A DNA stretch of 64,000 nt from Apostichopus japonicus (lineage: Eukaryota; Echinodermata; Holothuroidea; Aspidochirotida; Stichopodidae): NCBI RefSeq assembly GCF_037975245.1, contig NC_092566.1, positions 5,334,001 through 5,398,000 on the forward strand, given 5' to 3'. The translations under genes and the position numbers were made by a program. The notes beneath the pieces are model-generated. The model was not told the DNA's origin. It did not search any database and was given only the letters and a program-made list of their open reading frames with translations. Shown one piece after another: positions 1-13,600 of this stretch. How positions within the stretch are numbered: position 1 is the first letter of the stretch; each line of letters begins with the position of its first letter.

Positions 1-229
1 CAAGAGGTAAAAGTTCCTAAAAGGAGAAAAAAAGGAGCTTTACTTTGGACATAAAGATCATTTCCTCTAAATGGGTAATGAATGTCATTGAATGAATATG
101 TTATAAAATAAAATCACTCTGTGTGCTATGTTACGATTTTTCGGAGCTAATCAAAACAGTCTGGCACACAAGACAATAGATGAGGGGAAGTAAAAATTGG
201 GTAATACAAAGTATCAGATACTATCAAAA

Positions 230-330
230 GGCCTCCATCAATGCCAATCAGCTTGCGGCTTGATAAGCCAATGAGGCTTCTTCGCGAGTTCCTGCTTGCA
301 GGAGGATCTAATATACATATATACACTGCA
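230..330 (+). repeat. Dispersed repeat, copy A (inverted copy near 49675)
   Basis: The run GAGGCTTCTTCGCGAGTTCC and the following TGCTTGCAGGAGGATCTAA recur in reverse complement at about 49680-49755, with few changes over roughly 70 bp. The centre (CCTGCTTGCAGG) is nearly self-complementary. Probably the end of a retroelement or a short non-autonomous element; the family was not identified. Confidence 0.7.
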
Positions 331-1205
331 GGTTACATTTTTAAACCAAACGTGAAAAAATGTTCTTAAATATTAAGAAAACTAATGTTTATTTGAAACG
401 GCTGGACACCCTAGTCTAGCAAGCAGAACACTTGGTCCGATTCTCTAAAGTCAACATAAAGTTCAATAGGAAAATTTAAAAACTTTATGGCCTGAAATAA
501 AAAAGGGAACCTGGCACGAATGGGAAGAAGAAATTTTGTCACAAAAATGAGTGTATTCGACTTCTGAATGGTAAGTTTGGAAGGGGAAGGTCGGTGACCT
601 TAGAGAGGGTTGTTGAGGGCACAGTGCAAGAATTTTTACCAGATGTATGTATAGGAGACAGGTAAGAAAGGAATGAAGTAAAAAAGACAAATTTATCCAC
701 CAAATATGATTAATGTGTGTTACAAGTTTTTCAAGGACAAATGTGTTGGATTCCATCATTGGTTGCTTTTTTGGTTAATATGAAGCTAAAAAGCAACAAA
801 ACAGACAAGTATACAATCATTATATTTATAAAGCCATAGATTAACATTAGCAATCGGCCTACATGGTCTAAGAAGGCCTCCATTGATTTGGCCTTAAATG
901 AACATTCTCGACACTGAACAAAGTTCAATATCTTGAAAATTGGGATGCATACAGAGAGGTGACAAGAGTTCCATTTATTCACATTCTGGAGAATGAAAAA
1001 ATTGCACAATCAGTCAAATATTGTGACAGCAATGATGATATTTACAATTCAAGAGTATCACAAACCTTATTTCCGTGCAAAACATGACAACACAAGGTTT
1101 CCTTTTTTTTAATGGAGATTTTGATGATTAAAGTTAACTTTCCATTGCTTGTAAGTGAAAGTTTCTTCTTGTCACTAAAAAATGCAGACAGTAATGAAAT
1201 ATGAT

Positions 1206-1461
1206 ACCTTGTTATCTTTTATCTAGACCTGAGATGTCCATTGCTGCTATGGACACTGTGTTGTGGGTATCAATTGACCCCAGCTGTATGTACTGACTGT
1301 ACACTACTGTAGTGTCTAATTACCGACGGTAGCAAGCTGTGTGTGTATTTTCTGGGATCGATGGTGGTGTCTAACACTTCTGTTACACCTCATTCGAAAC
1401 TAGGTCAAATTACTGGCATTAGACGTTTCTTTTTGCGCGAGTCTTCACACCCTTTAACACC
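1206..1461 (+). repeat. Long-distance inverted repeat, arm A
   Basis: About 255 bp aligning to the reverse complement of 37636-37884. Shared runs include GTGTCTAACACTTCTGTTAC, ACATACAGCTGGGGTCAAT (other strand) and AAACGTCTAATGCCGG (other strand). It is a dispersed mobile-element-like repeat, partly decayed. Confidence 0.75.
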
Positions 1462-1482
1462 CTGGATCCACCAATCTCTTAC

Positions 1483-1698
1483 CCTAATCTTGGCTCTAGC
1501 TTGTTCAGCACCGGTGATCTGGCCAGCGATTGAGACTTGGTTACTTTTCTCCTGCTGTTGGGTACATCGATTAGAATCAGGGAAATGAATATGGCATCCC
1601 GTCTCCTCCATAACTTTTCTGATGATGTTTCCTCCCTTGCCGATGATGTGAGAATGCTCGGTGAAAGAGACATCCATCTTTAGTGTGACTCTGTTACT
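1483..1698 (-). CDS. BICC1: BICC1 coding exon 5, canonical KH domain
   Basis: The exon encodes 72 complete codons: SNRVTLKMDVSFTEHSHIIG, the invariant GKGG loop, VMEETGCHIHFPDSNR and KSNQVSIAGQITG. The GKGG loop contacts RNA in KH folds and is intact. Acceptor is TTCTGACAG and donor is AGG/GTAAGAG, phase 0 on both sides. The next expected residues (ELLP...) are off the left edge. A dispersed repeat begins only about 20 bp inside the following intron. Confidence 0.96.
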
Positions 1699-4600
1699 CT
1701 GTCAGAAGTAAGATTGGAGCAAACTGTAAGTATAAGCAGGGTTTTTGTCGTATAGTTGTGAAGGAATCCAACTATTAAGAAGCCTTACTGTGACTTAATT
1801 GAAACCCTAGCTGTGATGATCTCTGATGACATTTTCATAGAAATACAAGGCAGCCATGTTCTTTTTGTATGCCATTTAATTACTGGCTTCTCAGACAGTT
1901 ATTTAATGTCTACCTCTCACCCCCCAAAAATAGCTTATCCACAAATCTGTCCACTTCTAAAATACTTGACTGAGGGAAGTGAATGCCCTCTGTTGAACAA
2001 CTACCGCAGTCCATGCAGCGGTGATATAACTTTAATACTGAGCTCAACAAGATAAGCCACATTATCTAATTCTCATATCCAAGAAAAACCAAACCTACTG
2101 ATTTCCATACCAGTACCAATTATAACTAATATACAACTATGCAGTGGGTCTGCATATATGTAACACTCCAACCAAGCAGCCAGAGAAAAAAAAAAAAAAA
2201 TTATGTAAGCATCAAATTTGTTTTAATCTCCAGGCCTGTACCCTGATATTGCAAAAGTCAGAAGCCCACACAGGATCAGGACATGAATTTATTAAAAATC
2301 TTTTAAATCACCAGCTTTTATAATTAAAATATGCTTTTGCTTCATTTGGTGACAACTTTGACAAGTCTATTGAGTATTTCTGGCAATTAAATACTTTATA
2401 CATTTTTTTTGCCAAATGAATGCTAATGAGTGATCAGCAGAAAAAGGAGGGAAAATTCATATAAGAGGATTCTCAACATTTTACCATCTGTACACTTTCA
2501 AATTATTACTAATCACATTTTGAAAGTAAATTGACAAATTAAAAAACAATCGGGGGAGGGGGGGGGGTAGAGTTATACTTTGTTATATATAAGTTATATA
2601 CTTTGTTATTGCACACGAAACAACTAGTAAAGCTAACAGAAATACAATGTTATGGGATTTTGATATAGAAAAGTGAAATTATTTTGCATTGATAATGGTC
2701 AATCTTTGATACCACATGGATATTAAAATCAGATACTAATGCAGTTCATTAGTTTGATATGGAAATTTCATTTCAGAATGTATTAATGAAGAAGATTTGG
2801 AAAGTTGAAGAAGAAAGAACTATAAATGCTAGTTTTGTTGCATGAATACCACAAAAGATCTTGTAAGGAAGTCACTGAGTTTTTATGTCAGTGCAACCAT
2901 CAGCCACTAAAGGAAGAAATTGCAAATCCACAAATTTCATAAAATGACACCAAAAACAAACATATATACATCTCTGAAAATTGCAGAGACTTACCTTTGT
3001 ATCTAAGACCGACATGATTTTAGTTTTTGCAGCAGCCACCTTCTCCGGTTTACCAGTTACTTTGATGTGTGGATCTATTTGAAGAGAAAGGTAAATAATA
3101 ATACATCTACATTAATAAATTAATCCAAAAATTCTTCTCAATAAGCAAAAATATATCACCAGTAATACACGCCTCATCAGTTTCCTCTCAACTAAATTGT
3201 CAAACCTGTCTGCATCCTATATAGTCATTCACCACTGGCTGAGAATAAGTCAAAACAAATGAAATTTAATGACGAAATATCTGTCAATATAAAATCAAAC
3301 TGTCCCAAAAATAAAAATTGTATGTGATATATATGTAGATGTTGTAATTTATAACTGTATTCCTTAATACACACTGTGCACTTTTACTCAACTATAAAGT
3401 TGTCTTATTACAACAATTACTCAAAATAATGGTTAACCTTCATTAGTTGAGCCTTAGTCCAATTATATGTAACTTAGACTTTAAAGAAATTAGAAAAACA
3501 AAGAGCACAAATATCGATTTTTTTTTTATCAATTACTATTATCACTATTAGTCAAAGGACTCAAAGCTTCTATTCCAAATGATAAGAAAAAACAAAAAAT
3601 ATTTAATAAGAAATTTTTAAACCTGTCTTTCTTTAGTGCTGCTCAATAAGGCATTTGAAATGTTTTATAAGAAACTTCAGTCAAGGAATGTTTAGAAAGC
3701 AACTTGGGATTTTATTAATTTATTCATTAATTACTTCCTCTTCAATGAGTAAAACCATGAAATGACTGTTTTGTGAACCAAACTTAAGAGGGTACAGTAT
3801 GCTATAAATACACAGAGTTATGAAATGAAGACATCTCATAACCAAAGCAGGGCCCACCACACTACTTGGTACTACTTCTTGAACATTTAATATGCACAAT
3901 GTATAAGTTTTCTAACACTTTTGGGAAACAGCTGTACACAAATAGATGGGCAGTACGTTAAATTCCCATAGGAATTTTCTTAGTGATGGGGTGCTGTAAT
4001 TTACCAAAACAAAGATTTTTTTCTCTCTGAAAAGTAGTAAGTTATAACAAATCAGTTCACGGTTTCACTTCCCAAAATTTATGAGGTCATTAGTATCGCA
4101 TTCCAGTTGTAAAAAGTTTCAAATTTCAAAATTATAGTTTTGCCTTTGCTGACCTCAAATTTCAGAGAACTCAAGTTCAAGTTAAGTTTGCTGTGCATAG
4201 AAGAATGCAGCAAATATGCAATCATCTGCACATAACACTACATGATAAAAGTCAAATTTCAGTGGAGGAAAGATTACTGAAAACATTTTCATTATTAAAA
4301 TAGTACTGTAAGATTGTAAACAGGTAACTTAGTGAAGTCTTCTCTGTGTTATATGCTTTATTTGGTACTGTTCTAGTTAAGTGTGTCTCTGTGGCACAGC
4401 TGGTATATAGTAAAACAGGGCAATTTTTTAAGGATTTTTTTCTGTTTGTCACATCGGAAGTGAAGTTGGTTGCCCCAAAAATATAGCCAATCGCATATGA
4501 CCCATATGTACACTGTAGGAGAGATGTGTAGGTTTAGTGAATAGAACACCAGTTTTGGGGGTGATACCAATTTATCACTTTACCTGTTGAGGGGGGGGGG

Positions 4601-7600
4601 GGTATTTAGTTACAATGCAATCCAAGTTTGATGTCAACAGCTAGTCCTCCATCGGGACAACCCTCCACAGCTGACTTTGGTTGTCCGAACAGAAATTTGG
4701 TAATTCAGACCACCGGACTACACAGATAAAAATTTGCCCTGTGCTGTTTAGAACATGTTTGCAGATGTTATATACAGTATATTGTTTATCTTACAGGGTC
4801 ACTACGCCTTTGGCCAGCATACATCACTTTTATGTTGATTTGGGATATATTTAAGTATGTCACAGCTGGAAGTTATAGCAAAGAGAGGGGAGTTCGAGCA
4901 AGGGAATGGACACGTCCAGTAACTTCAGTCAGTAGATATTTATGGTTAATATGTTGGAAGGGTAAATAAATACTACTTTGTGTCATTTGAAATCCTGTGT
5001 AATATGAACTTTCCTTGTCATTGTTTTCACTCTCATGGAATCTACAAATTTGAATAAGAAATCAGTACTTGATGGAGCTGATGTGACTGTTAATAGGTCA
5101 TCAGTATTGGCTCAAATTATGCTAGAAAGGTAGGCCTAAATAAAAGTCCAATCATGCTCTGACTTCGACAAGCATTCTACTGCTGAGCCTCAAAAAAAAA
5201 AAAAAAATCCTCACTGAGACAATAAATTGCCTAATTTTAAAGCTCCTCGTTGTCTGGAAATAATTTGGAGATTTAAAACCACCTTGAAATACAGAGCGGC
5301 TGTTCAAATCTGTAAGTAATTTTTGTTAAAAAGGTAAAATTTGAGGAGGGGGAACAATATTTAAAACCGTGAAAGACACTCCCATGTAAACATCTGCTAT
5401 AGATGTCATCTATTATGCCAAAAATCATGACATTTTGTACTTTTAAGTCTCATAGCCATAGCTAGCTTCAAGAATGAAATTATGCATTTACGAGAAACTG
5501 TAGAACAAACATGCCAATTTTATAGTTTGTTTTTCAAGTTCGCTTACATCCCACGACACCAATAAATAAGTCAGCTTTAAACAGAACACAACAAGAGTGC
5601 CTGGATTACTGCAGTGTCTACAGGGAGGTTAAAATCTTGAAGGAATTTGTGAAAACAATTATTACTGTAAACTTAGGGGTATCAGGAACAAACTTTTGTT
5701 GACACAAATTCTAAAACTTATTTTTTTGGTTGTGAATATTTTTATTCTGACTAAACCCATATTAAACATAGTCACAATATCACTCCATGTAAGTGCCAGT
5801 TTTATGTATTTCCTAACTATTGAGTAATAGAATACAGACAAAATACCAGTTTGGCTACCCCTACACCCATCCTCACCACTTCCCACCCCCCCCCCCCACC
5901 CCAAGCAAACATTTGAGAGTGTATCAAAGTAACACTCCTGTGGAATGACTAATTCCTCTCGTTTTTAATACTACACAAAAAATAACACAATATATCTCAT
6001 ATTTACTTACATTTAAAGAGAGTCTGTGGTCTTTCTATTCCCATAAACTAACTAAAATTCATGGAATAGAGTACCGGTGATACCCACACTACGCATCAAA
6101 ACAAACAAACATTTTGCCGCTGTGATCGTCTTCCAATTTGAGTTTCTCCTCCAAGATTGAACTGCAACCTGGCTACAGTATATCCTTTTTCAGTCTTGTA
6201 GACATACACAATCTATAACTGCTCCAACTTCAGAGACAAGTGGTAAACATTCCATTCATTATGAAAATGACAAGTTCTGAAATACTAAGTCGCAACAATT
6301 GATCAAAGTAACCTTTTTTATCTTCTACAGGTGAAATCCATTTACAAGAAGAACAGTAACATAAAGTTCAACTTCCAAAACAAAACATGGCCGAACGGCA
6401 AGCATCGATTGAACATTTCTAAGTCCGAAATGGCCAGTGACAAGAGTCCCTCTCTCGATTTACCGAGAAACCGGGCCTGGTCAACAACATCCCTGTTTGG
6501 TCGAGTAATCTAAACAGGTAGTTCAAACTTAAATACTTTGCTGTACAGATTAAAATTGGGCCATGACAAAACGTACGAGAGGTTGAGTCACAGTGAAATG
6601 TGTCGTAGGAGATGAAACTGCGGTTCACTCATCCATCGACCTTGTACACCATTGAGACCTGAAGAGCTCTCAAAGTCCAGAAGCTTAAATAAACTGAAAC
6701 TTGTTCCTCCTTTTCATGACCAGCAGTTCAAGCCTGAGAAAGATCATTTGCTTTCGGATTTTGTAAAGAGATAGCTTCTAGTGGTCTTTCAAGAGGCTTT
6801 ATAAATGGACCATTGACATGAGGGCTTAACCCAGTGAACCAAACAACACTGAATTCTTGAAAGAATCCTTTCAGGAAGGACAAATGAATGCCTAATTAAA
6901 GTTAGAATGGATATAGATGCAGTTATAGGCAGATGTGTTCATGTCTCCCTAATGGAACAGTGGGATAATGCTTATTACTGCCTGGTATTCAATATAGCTG
7001 GTAAGGGACATTACAATGTACAATAACAAAGCAATGCTCTGTACACTAAGCTAAGTCTTCATAAGTAGCAACTCCACCAACCTACACCTTTCCCCACCAC
7101 CCCCTCATGCACACACCCCCTCCCCCTCCCCCTCCCTGGAGAAAACTTGTTGATTCAATTCAGGAATGGCAAAGCATTTAAAAAGCATATATTTCTAAAG
7201 GTTTGTAGATAAAGAAATAAAATGATATTAATTTGTGGGACACAAATTTTCTGGATCAATTTAAGCAACTGTAAACGACAAGTTTGCTAATGAGGATCTG
7301 GCAAATAGTTGAATCCAACTAGATATTTCTTGGTTGGATTCAAATATCATGTCTGTGTTTAAAAAGCTGTTTCCAGTGCAGATCCTGTGTTGTGGAACTC
7401 TCTTCCCTCTCATATACGTAATTCTAATTATGTTACACTGTTCAAAAAACAACTTAAGACTTACCTGTTTAATTAATTGTACATTTTGTTGGTATTATTT
7501 TTCTTGTAAATTTTAGCCCATTGATCATATGGAGTTTGCGCTTTATAAAAGTATGTATGTATGTATTACATGTGTCCATGATTTTGCAGTACTTATATAC

Positions 7601-10600
7601 ATGTTTTATACAATGCAACACACATTTGTACCTTTGTGGGAAGAGACCTTGCAACAGTATTTTGAGTTCATATATATACTAAAAATGTATAGATCATGTA
7701 ATATAAAATTTGTAGTTTTTTGGGGAAAAAATGAAGATTTATTATCATTTCTTATAAAAATAATTTTTGCCCTAAAATATGATAAATTATGCCCACTTAT
7801 TCAATTTGATAAATTTTTGTTGTAATCAGCCACTTCCAATATTTAGTTTAACAAAAATCCTTTTTAAGAATTTATTCACGTAAGTTACTTTGCCTTGGAT
7901 GAAAAGAGGCAATTACAAGATGTAAGATTTTGAAAGATGCAGTTATTCTGCTTTTGCCCCAATTTGCTCCTATCGATGATGCAAATTTATTCGATTTCAT
8001 CATGAATGGTACTTTACCTCAATATTTGCTGAATAGGGAAGAGATGTTGAATGCAAAACTTATTAAACTAAATTATCTCCTCTTATTATTAACTAATTTT
8101 ACTTTGTACTCTGTAACACAGCAATGTCCTTCACTTTATAAGGTTAAATTACCCTGACCCTCAAAAAATAAATCAAGAACTGAATGGTAACTATAGTACT
8201 GCAATGGGCTTATATACATGCTAAAATGTTAAACATGAGGTAAGACTACATATTTCATGGAAGGAGAGTTATGATGGTGGCTGTAATTGTAACATGCAAT
8301 CACTTTGAACATGAACAAACCTATGTACTGTACAACATGATGTTACAAACTTTAAGGAGAACTTTAGCAAATTAAACCATCATTTCATCACTGAACATTG
8401 TGACCTAAATAATAAGGACAAGCAGCATCCCAGTCAGCTAAAAAATAATTTGCGCAGTTTGGAAGACAATGTTTGGAATATTCATTCATGGACTACACTG
8501 GAGACTTGAGCAAGTCGAAACATGACATCAACATAGCAACCAATGCTTCACTTTTTAATGTTTCTCTATGTTTATTCCATTGTTAAGTTTTCTGTGACAC
8601 AGATGGTATTTTGCAAATGTTGTTCCTAACATGCATTTTGTTTATTTAAACATCCATTGCCTATTAATGACATTCTTATCAGTAATAATAATTCTTACAC
8701 TCTTATTGAAAATGTGCAACTTAGGAAATCAGACGAGAAACAAGATAAATATTGATCACACATGAACAAAAATGGCAGCCTCCTGACACGATGTTTTTTA
8801 GCTATTAGGATTGAGAATTGGCTCATGACAAGTACTGGGCCTACACATTCCTATCCTATCACAAACTGTAAGGCAGAGGTAATACTTGGTTTGCACACTC
8901 CTTTAAAGATGGCGTTATAAAAGAGATCTATTTTTATCTGACAAAGACCTAGCCGTTTGCCCTATGGGTATAATCAACAGACATTTTCACACCTTCTGTC
9001 AGATCTGGTATGTTTTCATACAGTTGTTGGGAAGGGACTAAATGCTTCTCAGGTGAGTAAACTCGACCTAGGAAAACATCAATTACCAACAGGACCCAGG
9101 TTTTGAATAAAATAAACAGATTGGATCTTCCAACCCTAAAGAAGAAGGGCAAATAAACCATGGAAGATGGGGATGATACAGTAACTTCAGAGGACACAAG
9201 AGGGCCTACTGATACAGCAACAGAGTACTACGTAAACCAATCCAAAAGAATTTAAATAACACTTTAAATTATCAAGCATCTGATTAACCTTTGCTTAATA
9301 GGTATCAAAATGAATGAAGTATTCTTTCTCAAAGCTTTCCTCTTCAAAACTATTTCTTTTCACCTCATCACAAAATATGTTCAAGTTTTGTTTCAAAAAC
9401 AAACAATGGTACAATTTAAAAATCTTCTTGCCAAATATGAAACTGTATATAAAACAAAATCAGTGTACATCCTGTATTTGAATAGTTCTTTTCCTTTAAA
9501 CATTTTTTGGTGAGAAATATTGCAGCCCTGCAAAACACACAGCTCATCTGGAGGCTTCCCAATATAGTACATGGTATAGATTGTTTACCCAGAAGAGAAC
9601 ACCAAAAAATTAATAACTTGTTAAGAAATATGAGACAAGAAGATAGTATTTCCTTCAGTTTCATGATGTGAGTAACCCGTTGTTGTTATCAAATATTTAC
9701 AGAGCCCAACACTTCAAATTCATCAACATAAAAGAAAAGAAATCCCACTTAAACTTTGACTGGGGCAATAAAAATTTGTACTCTGTGATTCACTCTAAGT
9801 CTGCTCATATATCATGGGTGATCTTTTCATATTTGTTAGTTTTAATGTGTACTGAAATGTTAACATAGTTGGAAAACTTTGCTGAATTTACTGCGGAAAT
9901 GTTGCCAATACAGGCGACTTTTTGCTACTGTTTGTGAAGCAGAGAAATGAAAAAAGCAAAATTCATGCAGAAGACTATTTTATAAGGCATAAAACACTGG
10001 AACCCTCTGCTGTTGTTTTGTTTTAACGTCTTATTTTTTCAGTTTTTAGACTTTTTGCACAGTGAATTCACACAGGATAAAACATGGAATTATCCCCACA
10101 CTGTACATGTTATCTTGGAGACAGGATAAAATGGAGTGCTGTCTCCATACATACAGTGCTAATGTGAAAAGAATACATGAAACACCTGCCATTTGAACAG
10201 TTTAAATTCCTTGTAAACCAGAGCAAATGTGAAATAGACTTTCTTAATTGTCATTTAGGAATCTTTTTAATGGAACAGAGTCATGTAGTTCCTAGGACGA
10301 CCTCTAGAGCTTGATTTTAAGTGAAAGTTGGAGTTCATCCAAATCTGGAACTAATGATTTATGCCTTGTACTATGATATACTTGTACTGTGTAGTAGATA
10401 ATCATATGAAAAGTAAGGGAGGGGGGGGGGGGGCAATGATAGTTGCATATAAGGACACATCAATAAACAGTTTAATACCTGAACCTTATTTTGAAAACTG
10501 AAAATTTATCTTCAAAATTGGAATTTCCTCTGAAAAGTGATTAACAATGTGTTCAATCCCTGAGAAACTAAGTAACTAACTGTGGAAGCTCCCCCCCCCC

Positions 10601-13600
10601 CCCCCCCGCCCTCAATATTCTCCCCCATTTTGTGTTTCTCGATAGTAAGTAGAGGGCGCTAGTAAAAAACACAGCACTAACATCAAAAACACACATAGCC
10701 GGTTCAAACCAATATCCTTCCTAGAAAATGCAGAGTAATATTTTAAGGAAAATGTCACATACTAACCTTTCTTTGATTTGGCACCAATTTTTAACCTTGA
10801 TGGCCATGATATTGTGGTGTCGGTTTCATCCATGATCTATACATGAGAAAGGAGTTAAAATAGTTAAAAAGAAAAGACAAAAATACAAAATACAATAAAA
10901 GCAACCAAAGCCCAGAACAAAAATGCAAAAGAAATGATGTCACTACATGTCTCATTTCATTACTCTTGCCTTAATTGTCATAGCATTGGTGCAGAAAAGG
11001 GGGCATATAGTATATATCTTTATGTAAACTTTGAAGAGTTGGAAGTTTACAATGTACACAGTGTTAAAATTATACAACCAGATTCTCTTGTGTTCGTTTT
11101 ATCCTGTTGTAATAAAAGCAGGGAAACAAGAGGAGAGAAGGGGATTGAGATGAGGGGTGAGGAGGGAGGATGACAAAAAGGGGTTGGGAGGTTGAAGGGA
11201 GGGAAGGACATGGGGAGTGGGCTTCCTACAGAATAAAAGTTATGCCAATGTGTTCCTCAGCTGTTTCTATGAAAGGAAATTTCAGCTTTCAATCAATCTA
11301 GAATACTTAAACAGATGTTAAACTGAAGGAGAGAAAAGATCACTGCAGGATAAATGTTTAATCAGTTGAAAGAGAAGTGGCAAAGAGGTCAGCTGTCCTT
11401 GCTACACATGTAAAGTCATACATATAACCATGACAACCATGGCTTAAATAAAGTATACATATCAAAAGTGATAAAACATTCATTTATCCCCTAGACCTTT
11501 ATTTTTTTAAATTCTTCCATCCATCCTGCCAAGAGTCGCTAACTCATCTGTCACGGGCGATGCAAAATCAAATCACACGCTATGCATGAAATCCTATATA
11601 TCATCCCTTCAAGATCTGGTAGATCTATATTCACCATATCAGTTATTACAGACATGACATGATCTAATATAAATAAAGCTGTATTTTTGACCACCATCTC
11701 TGTCAAGAAACCTGTATTTTGATAAGTCATTAATGTATTCAGTCTCTCATGCCACTTTGCATTCCACAAATTATTTGATCTAGAAAGAAGAAAGAGCTTA
11801 CAAGAGAAATATCGAGATCCCGGGAGATGAAGATCAAGTTTCTCTATCTTCTTATTGAGAGAGAGAGAAGAGCGACGTAAATTTAAAGCAGCTTTCTCAT
11901 TTGATTTTTTGATATTTATTTGAAGGGATTCGAAAACGAAATCCCTTCATAACGTTGTTTCATTTCTCCCAAAAAAAATTGGTTTTCCCTTCCATTTTGT
12001 ATTGATCATTTAAAATACGGTAAAGTAACTTTAAAAAAAAGTTTAAAACATTTTGATTTTCCAATACTTTACTGTAGATGTTGAAAACTGAATGGAAAGG
12101 TTGTGGCTGATAATCGTTCGAAAACATTTGAACATCTCCAATTCATCTCAAATTCGCAATATCATCTATCACAATTATTGCAAATTGTGAGAAAATTTGT
12201 CTTTTGATGTTTTAGAATTACACAAATTGGCACTTCCACACATAACATAAAGTGCAATCACCAACTTATATGCAGCTTTGTTACCTTGTTATAGTATAGC
12301 ATCAATAAAGCAAGCTTTCACATAAAGCTTCATACATCAATTTCAATTCACCAAACTTTTATATTTCAATCTCCTTTTTATGAAAATATACAGTGTACTT
12401 GTTGTGTACGATAAAAGAGACATTGGGGAATGACAACAAGAAGCTTGATGGAGCTTTTGTACGTTGACTTCCCTAAGCAGAAGATGATAGAAAAATTTAG
12501 CACAAATATAAGAACATAAATAAGAAAACAAAAACAAAATAAATTCTTCAATCTTCCTGTCCAACCCCTACACCCCCATAGCACTAGCTATAAAACTTTA
12601 AGAGAAGGTCACAGAAGCTACCAACATTGGAAGACTGTCTAGGTGGATTGAAATCTGTGCAATACTAAATGGGAGGCAAGTACAGTACAGTATGTATGTA
12701 TGTAATGTAGGTATAAGAGCTCTAACACTTCGAATACTATAACTATCTGTGACAGAAACACCTTTATGAACTTTGTCAACTCCAATAGTGAACTTGCCAG
12801 TGATAACGGAATGGCGTATCATCCCACAAAAACAAACCCCAGTGGATCTGCTAATCCCTTGAAGCATAGAAAACAGGTGTTTTTTCACTTTTGGGATGTA
12901 GATTTAAGTGATTTTGAAGGCATAAAATACCTCTTAGAGCCAGGTACTTGTTTAACTTAATGGTTTTGAGCTCTATTGTACCGTAGGTCATTGCTCCACA
13001 GGCCTTTCTGTGTATAGTGCCAATACATAGAAACTCATAACATAATGACAATTGATATTAATACAAACACATGTAAGCAGATTTCTTAAAGTTGCCAGGT
13101 ACATAATTCAGGATTGTTCAAGAAATTAAAGAAGGAATGTCTCTCAACATTGCGATTATTACTACTGCACATGCAGGCCTAGGATCTCACAGTTTTAGCC
13201 GTTTGATGAAAAATGCCAGTGTATACAAAATATCTATAAATGCTTAATTAAAGAAGGTAGACCATTGTTTTTTCCAAGCACTTTCTTAGGTTAAATGCCC
13301 TTTACTTACGAGGTTAATTACTCAAAGAGATAAACAAGTTACCGCAGCCATTTTGTACAGTAATAGATGGTGAATTCCAGTCAGACAAGCAAAAAAATAT
13401 AGTTTATTTTTTACTCACTCTTTGGAAGAACTCTTCACCCGACTCAAACGTGCATTCAGCCAAATCTGGAAAATAAAAAAATAATTTGAAATTGAAGCTA
13501 CAATTTGGAGAGAAATAACGTACTGCATAAGATATTTATTCTACAATGATGAGTTTCAGGATAGATGGAGGAAATGTTTCTGAATTCAACAAAAACGTCT

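Larger units (their letters stand above)
1..1482 (-). other. BICC1 intron 5 (partial) with repeats
   Basis: Non-coding and AT-rich. It holds a copy of a dispersed repeat at about 230-330 and one arm of a long-distance inverted repeat at about 1206-1461. The next exon is not in the window. Confidence 0.8.
3075..10766 (-). other. BICC1 intron 3
   Basis: A 7.7 kb intron. It contains one copy of a 70-bp dispersed repeat (4497-4567), a retrotransposon tail on the plus strand (7334-7560) and several G or C runs (4591-4602, 10421-10433, 10591-10607). The rest is AT-rich sequence without recognisable features. Confidence 0.8.

Noticed and set aside
7930-8157. Plus-strand ORF of 75 codons after a retrotransposon tail
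   Set aside because: It is beyond the element's microsatellite tail, is Leu/Asn-rich and resembles no known protein.
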